NCBI GenBank assembly: GCA_018402765.1
Contig: JAGYIE010000003.1
Coordinates: forward strand, 186,001 to 250,000
Length of the DNA: 64,000 nucleotides
Direction: 5' to 3'
DNA from: Vicingaceae bacterium
GTDB taxonomy: Bacteria > Bacteroidota > Bacteroidia > Flavobacteriales_E > Vicingaceae
In this document: piece after piece, positions 55,237 through 64,000 of the stretch
Layout of the letters: every line of letters starts with the position of its first letter
Position numbering within the stretch: position 1 is the first letter of the stretch
Notes under the pieces: generated by a model
The model's input: the letters and a program-made list of their open reading frames with translations, nothing else
The model's database searches: none
Told to the model about the DNA's origin: nothing
Made by a program: the position numbers and the translations under genes

Positions 55237-56115
55237 ATGCAACTGATAGACGGAAAAAGAACAGCAACAATTATTAAGGAAGAAGTTGCAGCAGAAATTA
55301 CAGCACTGCAGGAAAAAGGAGCAAAAATACCTCACTTGGTGGCGGTTTTAGTAGGCAGTAATGGAGCGAGCATAACTTATGTAAATGCGAAAATTGAAGC
55401 TTGCCGTAAAGTAGGAATGCACTCAACAATTGTTCGATTAAACGATACCGTATCTGAAAAAGAACTATTAGAAAAGGTTGAAGAACTAAATAAAGATAAG
55501 GGTGTTGACGGTTTTATTGTTCAATTACCTTTACCTAAGCACATCAGTGAGAAAAAGGTAACAGAAGCTATTTCTCCTAAAAAGGATGTTGACGGATTCC
55601 ACCCTTCTAATATTGGTAAAATGATGCTCAATTTACCCACTTTCTTACCGGCAACTCCATATGGAATTGTTCAATTAATGGAGCGATATAATATAGAAAC
55701 CACAGGAAAACATTGTGTTGTAGTTGGAAGAAGTTCAATAGTGGGGTCCCCTATTGCAAATTTAATGTCTCGAAATTCATACCCGGGAAATTGTACAGTT
55801 ACACTTACACATAGCAGAACGGTTAATTTAGCAGAAATTACACGATCTGCTGATATTCTAATCGTTGCATTGGGTAAGCCTGAGTTTATCACTGCTGATA
55901 TGGTGAAAGAAGGTGTAGTAGTTTTTGATGTGGGCATCACCAGAAAAGCCGATAAAACGAAAAAGTCAGGATATAAACTATTTGGTGATGTAAAATTTGA
56001 AGAGGTAGCAGAGAAGTCATCGTTCATCACACCTGTTCCCGGTGGTGTAGGTCCAATGACGATAGTATCGTTATTAAAAAATACAATTTTAGCTGCTAAA
56101 GGAAAGGTAGAGTAA
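55237..56115 (+). CDS. folD: Bifunctional methylene-THF dehydrogenase/cyclohydrolase FolD
   Basis: The 292-residue protein has the active-site Lys in [15 protein letters not shown] (~42-56), [25 protein letters not shown], the NADP loop [14 protein letters not shown] and the late [16 protein letters not shown]. It interconverts methylene- and formyl-tetrahydrofolate, supplying purine and formyl-Met synthesis. A terminator ends the ffh-folD unit. Confidence 0.96.
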   Translation: MQLIDGKRTATIIKEEVAAEITALQEKGAKIPHLVAVLVGSNGASITYVNAKIEACRKVGMHSTIVRLNDTVSEKELLEKVEELNKDKGVDGFIVQLPLPKHISEKKVTEAISPKKDVDGFHPSNIGKMMLNLPTFLPATPYGIVQLMERYNIETTGKHCVVVGRSSIVGSPIANLMSRNSYPGNCTVTLTHSRTVNLAEITRSADILIVALGKPEFITADMVKEGVVVFDVGITRKADKTKKSGYKLFGDVKFEEVAEKSSFITPVPGGVGPMTIVSLLKNTILAAKGKVE

Positions 56116-56147
56116 TTACTAAGTAGATTCTAAACAACTAAATTGAT

Positions 56148-56178
56148 AAAAAAAGTAATGCTAAGCATTACTTTTTTT
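56148..56178 (+). terminator. Terminator after folD
   Basis: GTAATGC (56155-56161) pairs with GCATTAC (56165-56171) around TAA, extended by seven A-T pairs, 33 bases after the stop. Confidence 0.88.
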
Positions 56179-56266
56179 GTTTCTAACTTTACTAGTGGTG
56201 ACCTGCTGTTATCTAGTTCTTATAATTTGATTATGAACTCAATTTATTAGACTCTTTAATATCTGA

Positions 56267-56638
56267 TTAGGTGGCTAAAAAGCTATTAATCTGCGACTCG
56301 GAAAATCGATTACGCACTTTTTCAAAATATTCGTGTTCTTCTTTTCGGATATGTTTTTTAATAAGCATGCTCAATACATTGATTACTTCAAGTGCTTCTG
56401 TGGCATTTTCAGCATCATCTAGTTGATTACATAATTCTAAAATTGCGGTATGCTCTCCCGAAAGTTCATTTGCCATATCATCTAGACTTCTTGAGACACC
56501 TGAAGTTTTTTTAAAGAAATCTTCTTGAATTTTAAAATTTTCGATAATAGTTCCAATTTCAATTGCAGCTAAATCTCTTGATTCTAAAAGTCTAAGATGC
56601 TTATGGTGTTGTTCGAAAAGGTGATTGAGTTGATTCAT
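56267..56638 (-). CDS. HHE/hemerythrin-like protein
   Basis: The 123-residue all-helical protein has H6, H11, H12 and H14 near the start, SGEHTAILELC (~60-70), and IKKHIRKEEHEYFEKV (~92-107), matching the spacing of His and Glu iron ligands in HHE cation-binding proteins. Proteins of this kind bind O2 or NO, or help repair Fe-S clusters. It is divergent from the Crp/Fnr regulator, a frequent pairing. Ligand assignment is by eye. Confidence 0.6.
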   Translation of the reverse strand: MNQLNHLFEQHHKHLRLLESRDLAAIEIGTIIENFKIQEDFFKKTSGVSRSLDDMANELSGEHTAILELCNQLDDAENATEALEVINVLSMLIKKHIRKEEHEYFEKVRNRFSESQINSFLAT

Positions 56639-56724
56639 ATAGCTATTAATTTTAAGTTAAATATACACTATTGTTGCTGTCGACACGTCTTATGCTTATT
56701 TTTATTCTGAATTAAGTTAATAAA

Positions 56725-57408
56725 ATGGCTACTACAGAATCAAAGCTTTGGTATTTAGAGCAGATCAACTTATTTAAAAAGTTGTCGGAATCGGAGATGC
56801 ATAAAATTGATGAACAGTCAATGATGCATACGGTCCATAAGAACCAATTTATCTATTTTCCTCAAGAACCCTCTAAAGTAATATACTTTCTAAAAAAAGG
56901 ACGTGTTAAAATTGGAAGTTATTCAGAGGAGGGTAAAGAGATTTTAAAGACGATTTTATATCCAGGTGAAGTGTTCGGAGAGATGGGTATTATTGGAGAA
57001 AGCAAACGTAAAGATTTTGCAATTGCAATGGATGCAGATACTCGACTTTGTACTTTGAGTGTGGACGAAATGAAAGAAATTATGAGTGGAAATCCTGAAC
57101 TAAGTTTAGGTGTAACCACCATGATTGGGGAGAAGCTTCGAAAAATGGAAATGAAATTAGAATCGGTAATTTTTAAAGATGCGAGAACTAGAGTTATTGA
57201 TTTAATAAAAGAAATGGGCGCTGATTATGGGCAACAAGTAGGAGAGGAGACATTAATAAAGCATAATCTAACACATCAAGATATTGCAAACCTTACTGCT
57301 ACTTCCAGACAAACAGTTACTACCATACTTAACGAATTAAAAGAAATGGATTTAATTTATATGGAAAGGAATCGATTTTTAGTAAGAGATTTAAATGGAC
57401 TTAGATGA
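56725..57408 (+). CDS. Crp/Fnr-family transcription regulator
   Basis: The 227-residue protein has a cyclic-nucleotide-binding fold (FIYFPQEPSKVIYFLKKGRV ... YPGEVFGEMGIIGE, ~42-95), a dimer helix, and a winged HTH (THQDIANLTATSRQTVTTIL, ~188-207). Only one Cys is present, so it is not an FNR [4Fe-4S] sensor. The Arg-Ser pair that binds cAMP in Crp is replaced (ESKRKDFAIA), so cAMP binding is doubtful. It may respond to redox or NO with the divergent HHE protein; that is inference. Confidence 0.9.
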   Translation: MATTESKLWYLEQINLFKKLSESEMHKIDEQSMMHTVHKNQFIYFPQEPSKVIYFLKKGRVKIGSYSEEGKEILKTILYPGEVFGEMGIIGESKRKDFAIAMDADTRLCTLSVDEMKEIMSGNPELSLGVTTMIGEKLRKMEMKLESVIFKDARTRVIDLIKEMGADYGQQVGEETLIKHNLTHQDIANLTATSRQTVTTILNELKEMDLIYMERNRFLVRDLNGLR

Positions 57409-57425
57409 ACTATACCTTATATACC

Positions 57426-57464
57426 AAAAAAACGCCCGATAAGAAACTTATCGGGCGTTTTTTT
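57426..57464. terminator. Bidirectional terminator between crp-like gene and typA
   Basis: Perfect 18-bp stem (57426-57443 with 57447-57464), core CGCCCGATAAG, loop AAA, A/T runs on both sides. Both convergent genes end near it. Confidence 0.92.
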
Positions 57465-57474
57465 AAGGTTTGTC

Positions 57475-59274
57475 TTAGTTTTTCGACATTCTCTTTCTAT
57501 CTGTTTCGTTCAAGAAGATTTTACGTAATCTAATTGACTTAGGAGTCAACTCAACGTATTCGTCATTCTGAATGTATTCTAATGCTTCCTCTAAGCTAAA
57601 CTTAATAGGAGGGGCTAATCTCACTTTATCATCAGCACCTGAAGAACGCATGTTAGACATTTTCTTTGCTTTGGTTACATTGATTACTAAATCTCCATCT
57701 CTAGAGTTTTCACCAATTACCTGACCTGCATAAACATCTTCTCCTGGCTCAATAAAGAATTTACCTCTATCTTGTAGTTTGTTCATTGCATATGCAAAAG
57801 TGTTACCTGCCTCAAGAACAATCATAGAACCGTTGATACGTCCTTGAATTTCTCCTTTATACGGCTGATATTCTTTAAATCTGTGCGACATGATAGCTTC
57901 ACCTGCTGTCGCGGTCATCAATTGGTTTCTCATTCCGATAATCCCTCTTGAAGGAACTTCAAACTCCAAAACCATACGCTCGCCTTTAGGAATCATAGAT
58001 AGCATTTCACCTTTACGCTTAGTAACGATTTCAACAGCTCTTCCTGAAACTTCCTCAGGTAAATCAATTGTTAATTCTTCAACTGGCTCACATTTAACAC
58101 CGTCAATTTCTTTAATAATTACACGTGGCTGACCAACTTGTAATTCATATCCTTCACGACGCATTGTTTCAATTAAAACTGACAAGTGAAGTACACCTCT
58201 ACCATAAACGATAAACGATTCAGCAGTAGCACCTGGCTCAACCCTTAACGCTAAGTTTTTCTCTAATTCTTTTTCTAAACGTTCTTTGATGTGACGAGAA
58301 GTTACCAATTTACCTTCTTTTCCAAAGAATGGAGAATCGTTAATGGTAAATAACATGCTCATTGTAGGCTCATCAATTGCGATACTTTCTAACGCTTCAG
58401 GATTTTCTGCATCGGCAAGGACATCACCAATTTCAAAACCTTCCAATCCTACTATTGCAGCAATATCACCTGCTTGTATTTCTTCAACCCGCACTTTTCC
58501 AAGACCAACAAAAGAATACAATTCTTTAATTTTAACCTTGGTTGACTTACCGTCTCTCTTGATCAAAGCTACGGTCATTCCTTCTTTCAATGATCCTCTT
58601 CTTAATCGTCCAATCGCAATACGACCAGTATAATTAGAGTAATCTAAAGAAGTAATTAATAACTGTGTATTTCCTTCTGGTACTTCGTACGAAGGGATAT
58701 GCTCTAAAATAGAATCTAACAAAGGAGTAATATCATCCGTTTTGTCTTTCCAGTCAAGCGAAAACCACTCTTCTTTAGCAGATCCATAAACTGATGGAAA
58801 ATCCAACTGCTCTTCAGTTGCATCTAATTGGAACATTAGATCAAATACTGCTTCATGAACTAAATCAGGAGTACAGTTAGGCTTATCTACTTTATTGATA
58901 ACTACAATCGGTTTTAATCCCATCGCAATAGCTTTACCCAATACAAATCTTGTTTGAGGCATTGGACCTTCGAAGGCATCTACTAAAAGTAAAACTCCGT
59001 CAGCCATGTTTAATACACGTTCTACTTCACCACCAAAATCGGCGTGACCTGGAGTGTCTATAACGTTAATTTTAACGTCTTTGTAAACCATAGAAACGTT
59101 CTTAGAAAGAATTGTAATTCCTCTTTCACGCTCTAAGTCGTTATTGTCCATAATTAATTCCCCCACTTTTTCGTGCTCTTGAAAAAGTTTACCTGCCGCT
59201 AGTAATTTATCTACCAGGGTGGTTTTACCGTGGTCTACGTGGGCAATAATTGCGATATTTCTAATGTCTTGCAT
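57475..59274 (-). CDS. typA: Ribosome-associated GTPase TypA/BipA
   Basis: The 599-residue translational GTPase has G1 IIAHVDHGKTTLVDKLL (~9-25), the switch motif ERERGITILSKN, DTPGHADFGGEVERVL, and NKVDKPN (G4), followed by EF-Tu/EF-G-like domains and a C-terminal TypA-specific domain (MSNMRSSGADDKVRLAPP). It helps 50S assembly and stress growth. A -7 box TAACTTTG is 19 bases upstream. The gene stands alone. Confidence 0.97.
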   Translation of the reverse strand: MQDIRNIAIIAHVDHGKTTLVDKLLAAGKLFQEHEKVGELIMDNNDLERERGITILSKNVSMVYKDVKINVIDTPGHADFGGEVERVLNMADGVLLLVDAFEGPMPQTRFVLGKAIAMGLKPIVVINKVDKPNCTPDLVHEAVFDLMFQLDATEEQLDFPSVYGSAKEEWFSLDWKDKTDDITPLLDSILEHIPSYEVPEGNTQLLITSLDYSNYTGRIAIGRLRRGSLKEGMTVALIKRDGKSTKVKIKELYSFVGLGKVRVEEIQAGDIAAIVGLEGFEIGDVLADAENPEALESIAIDEPTMSMLFTINDSPFFGKEGKLVTSRHIKERLEKELEKNLALRVEPGATAESFIVYGRGVLHLSVLIETMRREGYELQVGQPRVIIKEIDGVKCEPVEELTIDLPEEVSGRAVEIVTKRKGEMLSMIPKGERMVLEFEVPSRGIIGMRNQLMTATAGEAIMSHRFKEYQPYKGEIQGRINGSMIVLEAGNTFAYAMNKLQDRGKFFIEPGEDVYAGQVIGENSRDGDLVINVTKAKKMSNMRSSGADDKVRLAPPIKFSLEEALEYIQNDEYVELTPKSIRLRKIFLNETDRKRMSKN

Positions 59275-59293
59275 GGTGTTCTAAAATTGGGCG

Positions 59294-59301
59294 CAAAGTT
59301 A
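59294..59301 (-). promoter_or_regulatory. -7 promoter box of typA
   Basis: On the minus strand TAACTTTG (59301-59294) matches TAnnTTTG, 19 bases before the ATG at 59274. Confidence 0.45.
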
Positions 59302-59341
59302 GGGTTTAATTCCTTCTTATTTTGTATTTATTCAATGAAAT

Positions 59342-59373
59342 AAAAAAAGGTGATTAGTTTACTAATCACCTTT
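59342..59373 (-). terminator. Terminator after the RRM protein gene
   Basis: GGTGATTAG (59349-59357) pairs with CTAATCACC (59362-59370), extended by three A-T pairs, with seven T at the minus-strand 3' side. Confidence 0.85.
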
Positions 59374-59394
59374 ATAACGTTCAATTGATGTCTG

Positions 59395-59646
59395 CTATTT
59401 TTCCTCTCTTGGATGAGCTACATTAACTTTTAGGTTTCTCTCCATAAAAGCGTAACCATCTAGTGCTTCTACAGCTTTGCTTCCGGCATCTTCTACTGCC
59501 ATTTCCACAAATCCGAATCCTTTAGATCGACCGCTAAATTTGTCAGTTATAATTTTAACTGATACTACATCGCCATATTCAGCGAATAGATTCCCTAAGT
59601 CATCTTCAGTGCACTTGTAAGGAATGTTTCCTACGTAAATATTCAT
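59395..59646 (-). CDS. RRM-type RNA-binding protein
   Basis: The start is taken as ATG 59646 (MNIYVGNIPYKC, 83 aa); a longer frame adds 18 hydrophobic residues that would not fit the domain. It is one RRM: RNP-2 is IYVGNI, RNP-1 is KGFGFVEM (with RSKG before it). Small single-RRM proteins are common in Bacteroidota and cyanobacteria and bind RNA, sometimes at low temperature. Its target is unknown. Confidence 0.93.
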   Translation of the reverse strand: MNIYVGNIPYKCTEDDLGNLFAEYGDVVSVKIITDKFSGRSKGFGFVEMAVEDAGSKAVEALDGYAFMERNLKVNVAHPREEK

Positions 59647-59755
59647 AATACAAATTAAATAATTTAAGGTACAAAATAAATAAATTATTTCAAACTTCAA
59701 ATACTTTAGCGGATTAATATTGAATGGCCTATATTATGAAAATGTAAAGTAAACA

Positions 59756-60283
59756 TTAAAGTTTGCTCTTAAAGCTTTTTTGATAGTCTTCCCAAGGTAT
59801 TTCTTTATAGTTGTCTTCGCTAAGAAAGTGCAATATAGGTTCTATTGTTTCGGGCGTTTGATACCCAGGGACTGCTTGAATAATGTTAAATGTTTCATCA
59901 AGATACACAATGGTTGGGTAACTCATTTTTCCCTGCATTAAAGCAATTGCCATATTGTGTGGGTTTCTCTTTCTTTCAGGATTTTCGTTTACGAATGTTT
60001 GATTTCCTACAGTTACCGTATCTGTGCGCTCAGCATCTAATTTAACCGCATAAAAATTCTCTGTTATGTATGCAGCTATAGTTGGATCTGAAAAGGTAGT
60101 GGCATCCATTCGCTTGCACCAGCCGCACCAATCGGTGTAAACATCAATTATTATTTTTTTTGGGTTTTCTGATGTCCGTTCAAAAGCCTCTTCAATAGAG
60201 ATCCATTCGATTTTAGAATCTTTTTGTGCCATTGCAGAAAAAGAGAGTAGTAAGAGAACCGAAGCTAGGATATAATTTTTCAT
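59756..60283 (-). CDS. Thioredoxin-like exported protein (CGWC)
   Basis: The 175-residue protein has a signal peptide (ASVLLLLSFSAMA|QKDS) and a thioredoxin fold with DVYTDWCGWCKRMD (active site CxxC, ~46-59), and a cis-Pro in KMSYPTIVYLD. Such DUF255-like proteins reduce or make disulfides in the periplasm. The gene stands alone with no -7 box I can identify. Confidence 0.9.
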   Translation of the reverse strand: MKNYILASVLLLLSFSAMAQKDSKIEWISIEEAFERTSENPKKIIIDVYTDWCGWCKRMDATTFSDPTIAAYITENFYAVKLDAERTDTVTVGNQTFVNENPERKRNPHNMAIALMQGKMSYPTIVYLDETFNIIQAVPGYQTPETIEPILHFLSEDNYKEIPWEDYQKSFKSKL

Positions 60284-60385
60284 GGGTTAAAAATAATCAA
60301 GTTTCTAAATACTATTGAGCTGAGAATGCCAACAATTGGTTGGTTTTTTGTTAAAAAATCAAACTACATTTACAAAATGTATGCC

Positions 60386-60895
60386 TTACTCAGCAACAAA
60401 CGTATAATCCTCACCATCCATGAGGCCTGTAATTAGTCGGCCTTCTGTTTTTACATGGTATTGGTTGGCTCCTTGTTTGGTGTAAATGATTCGCTGAGGA
60501 AAATCATGGCGAGAATTTCTAAAGGTCCACGTATCTTCTTTTCGTTGAGTAAGTGTAAATAATACAGGTCCGCTATTTTCAATCGATACGATATAACACA
60601 AAGCCCCATGAATATTTTTAATACTCAATTGCTCTTGAAATAGGGTGTCATTGCCTTTTAAATGTAGCCCGTATCCTTCTAATTCACTTTGTGAATTGAT
60701 TGCCCAATGTTCTATGATTATAGACCCTTCCTCGTCCATGGATTTCCAATCTCCAACGAGCCAATAAAGGTTCGTGAGTGGTTCATTCTCTAAAGGAAAG
60801 TCTTTTTTCTTATTACCTTTGATAAATACAAAAAGCATAAGGAATAGAACTCCTAAGAAAAGTGCAAAAATGAAATACTTGAATCCGGGTTTCAT
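60386..60895 (-). CDS. DUF6265 family protein with an N-terminal anchor
   Basis: The 169-residue protein has one hydrophobic helix (IFALFLGVLFLMLFVFI) and then a DUF6265-type beta-barrel pattern: LYWLVGDWKSMDEEGSIIIE, LEGYGLHLKGNDTLF and the late RHDFPQRIIYTKQG. The domain resembles small lipocalin-like proteins. Function unknown. It lies between the thioredoxin-like gene and the POT transporter, with terminators close by. Confidence 0.72.
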   Translation of the reverse strand: MKPGFKYFIFALFLGVLFLMLFVFIKGNKKKDFPLENEPLTNLYWLVGDWKSMDEEGSIIIEHWAINSQSELEGYGLHLKGNDTLFQEQLSIKNIHGALCYIVSIENSGPVLFTLTQRKEDTWTFRNSRHDFPQRIIYTKQGANQYHVKTEGRLITGLMDGEDYTFVAE

Positions 60896-60930
60896 AGGGT
60901 TAAAGTACTAAATAAAATATATGTGAAATA

Positions 60931-60967
60931 AAAAAAGGGAAACTCAATTAAGAATTTCCCTTTTGAA
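60931..60967 (-). terminator. Terminator after the POT transporter gene
   Basis: On the minus strand AAAAGGGAAA pairs with TTTCCCTTTT (60933-60942 with 60955-60964), a 12-base loop, then T. It lies 17 bases after the stop at 60981. Confidence 0.8.
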
Positions 60968-60980
60968 AATAATTCAATTT

Positions 60981-62483
60981 TTATTTTACTCCATGCATTA
61001 GTTTCTGTAATGGTTTATTGAAAATAGCAATTAATACTGCAATTCCAAGTAATACATAGCCTATAGTAGAGAATACTTCAGTGTATTTAGCTAGTCCCGC
61101 CTCTATAGAAAGTGCAGCGCCATCTTCACCGTGACCGCCTGTTAGTGCTGCGATCTTACCACCTACATAGTTAGCAATTGCAAAGCTTAAAAACCAAGCT
61201 CCCATAGCTGTTCCTGAAAAGCTTTGAGGAGAAAGTTTAGTTACCATTGAAAGTCCAATAGGAGATAAAAATAGCTCTCCTGTAGTGTGCAATAGATAAA
61301 CAAACACTAAAGTTAATAATGGAACTTGAAAAGATTCATTTACAAACTGTAAACCGATTAGTGTAACTAAGAAACCTAAACCTAATTGAAGAATACCTAA
61401 AGCAAACTTCATTGGAATACTTGGATTCTTACCAATATTTGATAGTTTAACCCACATTACTGAAAAGATAGAACCGAATGTGATTATAAAAAATGGATTA
61501 AAAAATTGAGTCATAGAAGCTGGCATTTCCCATCCAAAGATCAATCGATCTACGTTTCTATCTGCAAATAAGGTTAAAGAAGTACCCGCTTGTTCAAAGC
61601 ATGCCCAGAAGGTTATATTTATAATCATAAAAATAATCAGCGCAATCATTCTGTCCTTCCAGATGGATGTTCCTAGTGTTTTATCTTCTGTCTTTCCTGC
61701 CTTTATCATTGAGAAAGAAATAAATAAGAATAATCCAAGAAGGATATAATCTAAGAATTCATTTCTTAAAATTAATACATAACAAAGTGGAATTAGCAAA
61801 AGAGAACCTAACGTAATTATTTGAACATTTGTTAATGGTCCAACAGATTTCTTTTTACCTTCTTCAGTAATTTCCAACCCTGAAGCAGCAGAATAAGTAT
61901 CTCTAGCAAAGTAAAAGATGGCTAAACCTAATAGCATTCCAAATCCTGCAAGACCAAAACCGTATTCAAAACCATAGGTCTCTCCAACATAAGCAACTAA
62001 TGTGGTTGCCAATAAGGCTCCAACATTTATACCTATATAAAAGATTGTAAATCCTGAGTCTCTACGGGGATCATTTTCACGATATAGCTTACCAACAATA
62101 GTAGAAATATTGGCTTTGAAATATCCATTTCCAATAATTAATGCTCCCATACCAATTAGCATCATGTTTTCGTTACCGCCGAGTAATAGGAATTCACCAA
62201 TAGCCATTAATACTGCTCCTAGCATTACTGCATATCTGTAACCTAGGTATTTATCTGCCATTTTTCCTCCTAAAATTGGAGCAGCATATACTAGACCTGT
62301 GTAAGCACCATAAATCAATGAAGCTTCAGCATCTCCTTTCATAAGAGACTTTACTAGGAATAACGTCAATAATGTTCTCATTCCATAGTAACAGAATCTT
62401 TCCCACATCTCCGAGAAGAATAAGGTCATCAGACCTCTTGGTTGACTTTCCATTTTTTCTATTTGCGTGTTTGCTTCACTCAT
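60981..62483 (-). CDS. POT/PTR-family proton-dependent oligopeptide transporter
   Basis: The 500-residue protein has ~12-14 spans and the POT signatures: EMWERFCYYGMR (ExxERFxYYG), ~24-35, GGKMADKYLGYRYAVM, and FTIFYIGINVGALLAT. It takes up di- and tripeptides with protons. The peptidase genes at both ends of the window (M3 at 399, S9 at 62563) would complement it. It starts 80 bases after the S9 gene on the same strand. Confidence 0.93.
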   Translation of the reverse strand: MSEANTQIEKMESQPRGLMTLFFSEMWERFCYYGMRTLLTLFLVKSLMKGDAEASLIYGAYTGLVYAAPILGGKMADKYLGYRYAVMLGAVLMAIGEFLLLGGNENMMLIGMGALIIGNGYFKANISTIVGKLYRENDPRRDSGFTIFYIGINVGALLATTLVAYVGETYGFEYGFGLAGFGMLLGLAIFYFARDTYSAASGLEITEEGKKKSVGPLTNVQIITLGSLLLIPLCYVLILRNEFLDYILLGLFLFISFSMIKAGKTEDKTLGTSIWKDRMIALIIFMIINITFWACFEQAGTSLTLFADRNVDRLIFGWEMPASMTQFFNPFFIITFGSIFSVMWVKLSNIGKNPSIPMKFALGILQLGLGFLVTLIGLQFVNESFQVPLLTLVFVYLLHTTGELFLSPIGLSMVTKLSPQSFSGTAMGAWFLSFAIANYVGGKIAALTGGHGEDGAALSIEAGLAKYTEVFSTIGYVLLGIAVLIAIFNKPLQKLMHGVK

Positions 62484-62562
62484 ATACTTATTTGTTTGTT
62501 GATTTTTATTTAAGTGCCCTAAAGTAGTAAAATTTAACTTTAGTTATTATTTTATTCTTTTG

Positions 62563-64000
62563 TTATAGATTCTCTTTAATAAAGTTGGTCATTTGGGTGT
62601 ACAAAAAGAAACGTGTATTGCCTCCGTATATACCGTGATTTTTATTGGGGTAAGCAAACTGATCAAACTGCTTATTCGCATTAATTAAGGCTGTTGTCAT
62701 TTCTGCAGTGTTCTGAAAATGAACATTGTCGTCTGCTGTCCCATGAATCAATAAGTATTTCCCTTCTAGTTTCTCTACGTGATTAATTGGGGAGTTGTCA
62801 TCATAGCCTTCAGGGTTTTCTTGAGGTGTTTGCATATAACGCTCGGTGTAGATGGAATCATAAAAACGCCAATTCGTAACTGGTGCAACTGCAATAGCCA
62901 TTTTAAACTCATCAGCACCTTTTAACAATAGATTTGACGACATAAAACCACCATAACTCCAGCCTTGTACGCCAATCCGATCAGCATCTATATAAGGAAG
63001 AGAAGCGAAATATTTAGCTGCTTCTATCTGATCTTCTACTTCTAGTTTTCCTAATTGTTTGTAGGTACACTTTTTAAATTCTGCTCCTCGCGCCCCCGTA
63101 CCTCTATTGTCCACTGATACTACAATATAGCCTTGTTGTGCTAGCATTTGGTGCCAGAAGTAATTAGAACTTCCCCAACTGTCGGTTACTGTTTGTGATC
63201 CTGGGCCTCCATAAATGGTCAAGAATACCGGGTATTTTTTAGAAGGGTCAAAATTTGCTGGCTTAATCATCCATGCATTCAACGATACACCTTGAGAAGT
63301 TTCAAAAGAGAAAAACTCTTTAGGAGCAATTGCTAATTGATCAAGTTTGTCGTTTAGCGTTTTATTGTCTTCTAATACACGTTTAACTTTTCCATTATTT
63401 GTATTTAATGTAATGTAATATGGATGGTTAGCATCTGTATGGTAGTTGATAAAGTAGTCGTAAGAGTTACTAAAAGTTGCGTTATTAGTTCCTGCCTTTG
63501 CGGTCAATTTCTTTTTATCTTTTCCATTTAAACTAATGCTGTAAACATGTCTTTCCATAGGAGAGACCTCAGCAGATTGGAAGTATATTTTTTTATTTTT
63601 AGTGTCAATCCCATAAAGTTCGGTAACATCAAAATCTCCTTTAGTGATCTGTTTAGCTTTGCTTCCGTTTAAAAAATGCTGATAAAGATGATTGAATCCA
63701 TCTCTTTCACTTAAAACAACAAAGCTTTTTTGATCGTCCATAAATTGTATAAAAAATGGCATCTCAATATAGGTTGTAGATGTTTCTGTAAAAGCGGTTT
63801 TTACTTTTCCTGTTTCTGTGTTGGCGATGTTAATGTCTAACTCATTTTGGTGACGATTGCTGCAAAGTAAAGCGAGTTGATTGGCTGTTTTTGTCCAATG
63901 CATCGCAGTAATGTATTCATATGGTTTGTTCAATTCTACATCAACAGTTTTGGAGTTGTCTAGGTGATAGACATGAATACTTACTGTCGAATTCTCTTCT
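62563..64000 (-). CDS. S9 family peptidase (dipeptidyl-peptidase IV-like), 5' end missing
   Basis: The frame is open from base 64000 down to the stop at 62563, so the N-terminus lies outside; an apparent start at 63933 is TTG inside the frame. The visible ~478 residues hold the end of a beta-propeller and the alpha/beta-hydrolase domain: the nucleophile in QGWSYGGFMSS, Asp in IHGTADDNVHF and His in YPNKNHGIYGG. WGSSNYFWHQMLAQQGYIVV is typical of DPP-IV/prolyl tripeptidyl peptidase. It releases X-Pro dipeptides, probably in the periplasm. Confidence 0.92.
   Translation of the reverse strand, partial: EENSTVSIHVYHLDNSKTVDVELNKPYEYITAMHWTKTANQLALLCSNRHQNELDINIANTETGKVKTAFTETSTTYIEMPFFIQFMDDQKSFVVLSERDGFNHLYQHFLNGSKAKQITKGDFDVTELYGIDTKNKKIYFQSAEVSPMERHVYSISLNGKDKKKLTAKAGTNNATFSNSYDYFINYHTDANHPYYITLNTNNGKVKRVLEDNKTLNDKLDQLAIAPKEFFSFETSQGVSLNAWMIKPANFDPSKKYPVFLTIYGGPGSQTVTDSWGSSNYFWHQMLAQQGYIVVSVDNRGTGARGAEFKKCTYKQLGKLEVEDQIEAAKYFASLPYIDADRIGVQGWSYGGFMSSNLLLKGADEFKMAIAVAPVTNWRFYDSIYTERYMQTPQENPEGYDDNSPINHVEKLEGKYLLIHGTADDNVHFQNTAEMTTALINANKQFDQFAYPNKNHGIYGGNTRFFLYTQMTNFIKENL

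Noticed and set aside
63931-63933. TTG at 63933 as the start of the S9 peptidase
   Set aside because: The frame stays open to the window edge and upstream codons continue the propeller sequence.

Overview
The window is a 64 kb piece of a low-GC chromosome from a member of the Bacteroidota, most likely order Flavobacteriales. The evidence is the repeated TAnnTTTG promoter element (the -7 box of the Bacteroidota primary sigma factor), a short RpoD without region 1.1, a long GAPDH, and at least seven secreted proteins with type IX secretion system (T9SS) C-terminal signals of type A (FxxYPNP...) and type B (gliding-motility-associated, SPNGDGINDxF). I cannot name a genus. There is no prophage, CRISPR array, rRNA operon or complete insertion sequence.

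Layout. 1-2643 (minus): DUF5606 protein, M3 oligopeptidase and the start of purB. 2801-9997 (plus): a gene for a giant (~2400 aa) T9SS type-B surface protein built from Ig/PKD-like repeats, nine of them in an exact 240-bp register. 10107-14478: FAD-linked glycolate/lactate-type oxidase, a T9SS type-A protein that shares the giant protein's N-terminal module, tRNA-Leu(GAG), tRNA-Lys(TTT) and a GNAT-like protein. 14556-20412: SDR and aroK on plus, against TMTC-like TPR membrane protein, rlmD, TPMT-like methyltransferase and phosphoribosyltransferase on minus. 20492-26905: rocD, HTTM protein, EamA exporter, YqhD-type alcohol dehydrogenase and a T9SS protein. 26921-27375: a small non-autonomous element bounded by inverted repeats. 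27442-36085: gap, rpoD, degP/htrA, then dapF, guaA and a LysM/periplasmic-binding-like lipobox-free exported protein. 36605-44527: an island of four tightly packed T9SS-cargo genes, headed by a metzincin protease, the last broken by one in-frame TAA. 44583-53800: lolA-like, ftsK, lipoprotein, crotonase, arginine decarboxylase, then divergent arginase and argS. 53874-64000: ffh, folD, HHE protein, Crp/Fnr regulator, typA, RRM protein, thioredoxin-like protein, DUF6265 protein, POT peptide transporter and the truncated start of a DPP-IV-like S9 peptidase.

How it fits together. Most genes are housekeeping: purine (purB, guaA), lysine/peptidoglycan (dapF), shikimate (aroK), folate (folD), translation (argS, rlmD, typA, ffh) and cell division (ftsK). 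Arginine turnover is well covered: arginase and arginine decarboxylase compete for arginine, and RocD takes the ornithine onward. Peptide use is represented by M3 and S9 peptidases plus a POT transporter, as expected of a protein-degrading marine or freshwater heterotroph. The accessory part is the T9SS cargo. Intergenic sequence also contains REP-like palindromes.

The most checkable oddities are the broken type-B gene (TAA at 43307), the 455-bp inverted-repeat element (26921-27375), the in-register 240-bp repeats of the giant gene, and -7 promoter boxes placed so close to the guaA and rlmD start codons that the mRNAs may be leaderless. All identities come from reading the sequence; no database search was run.
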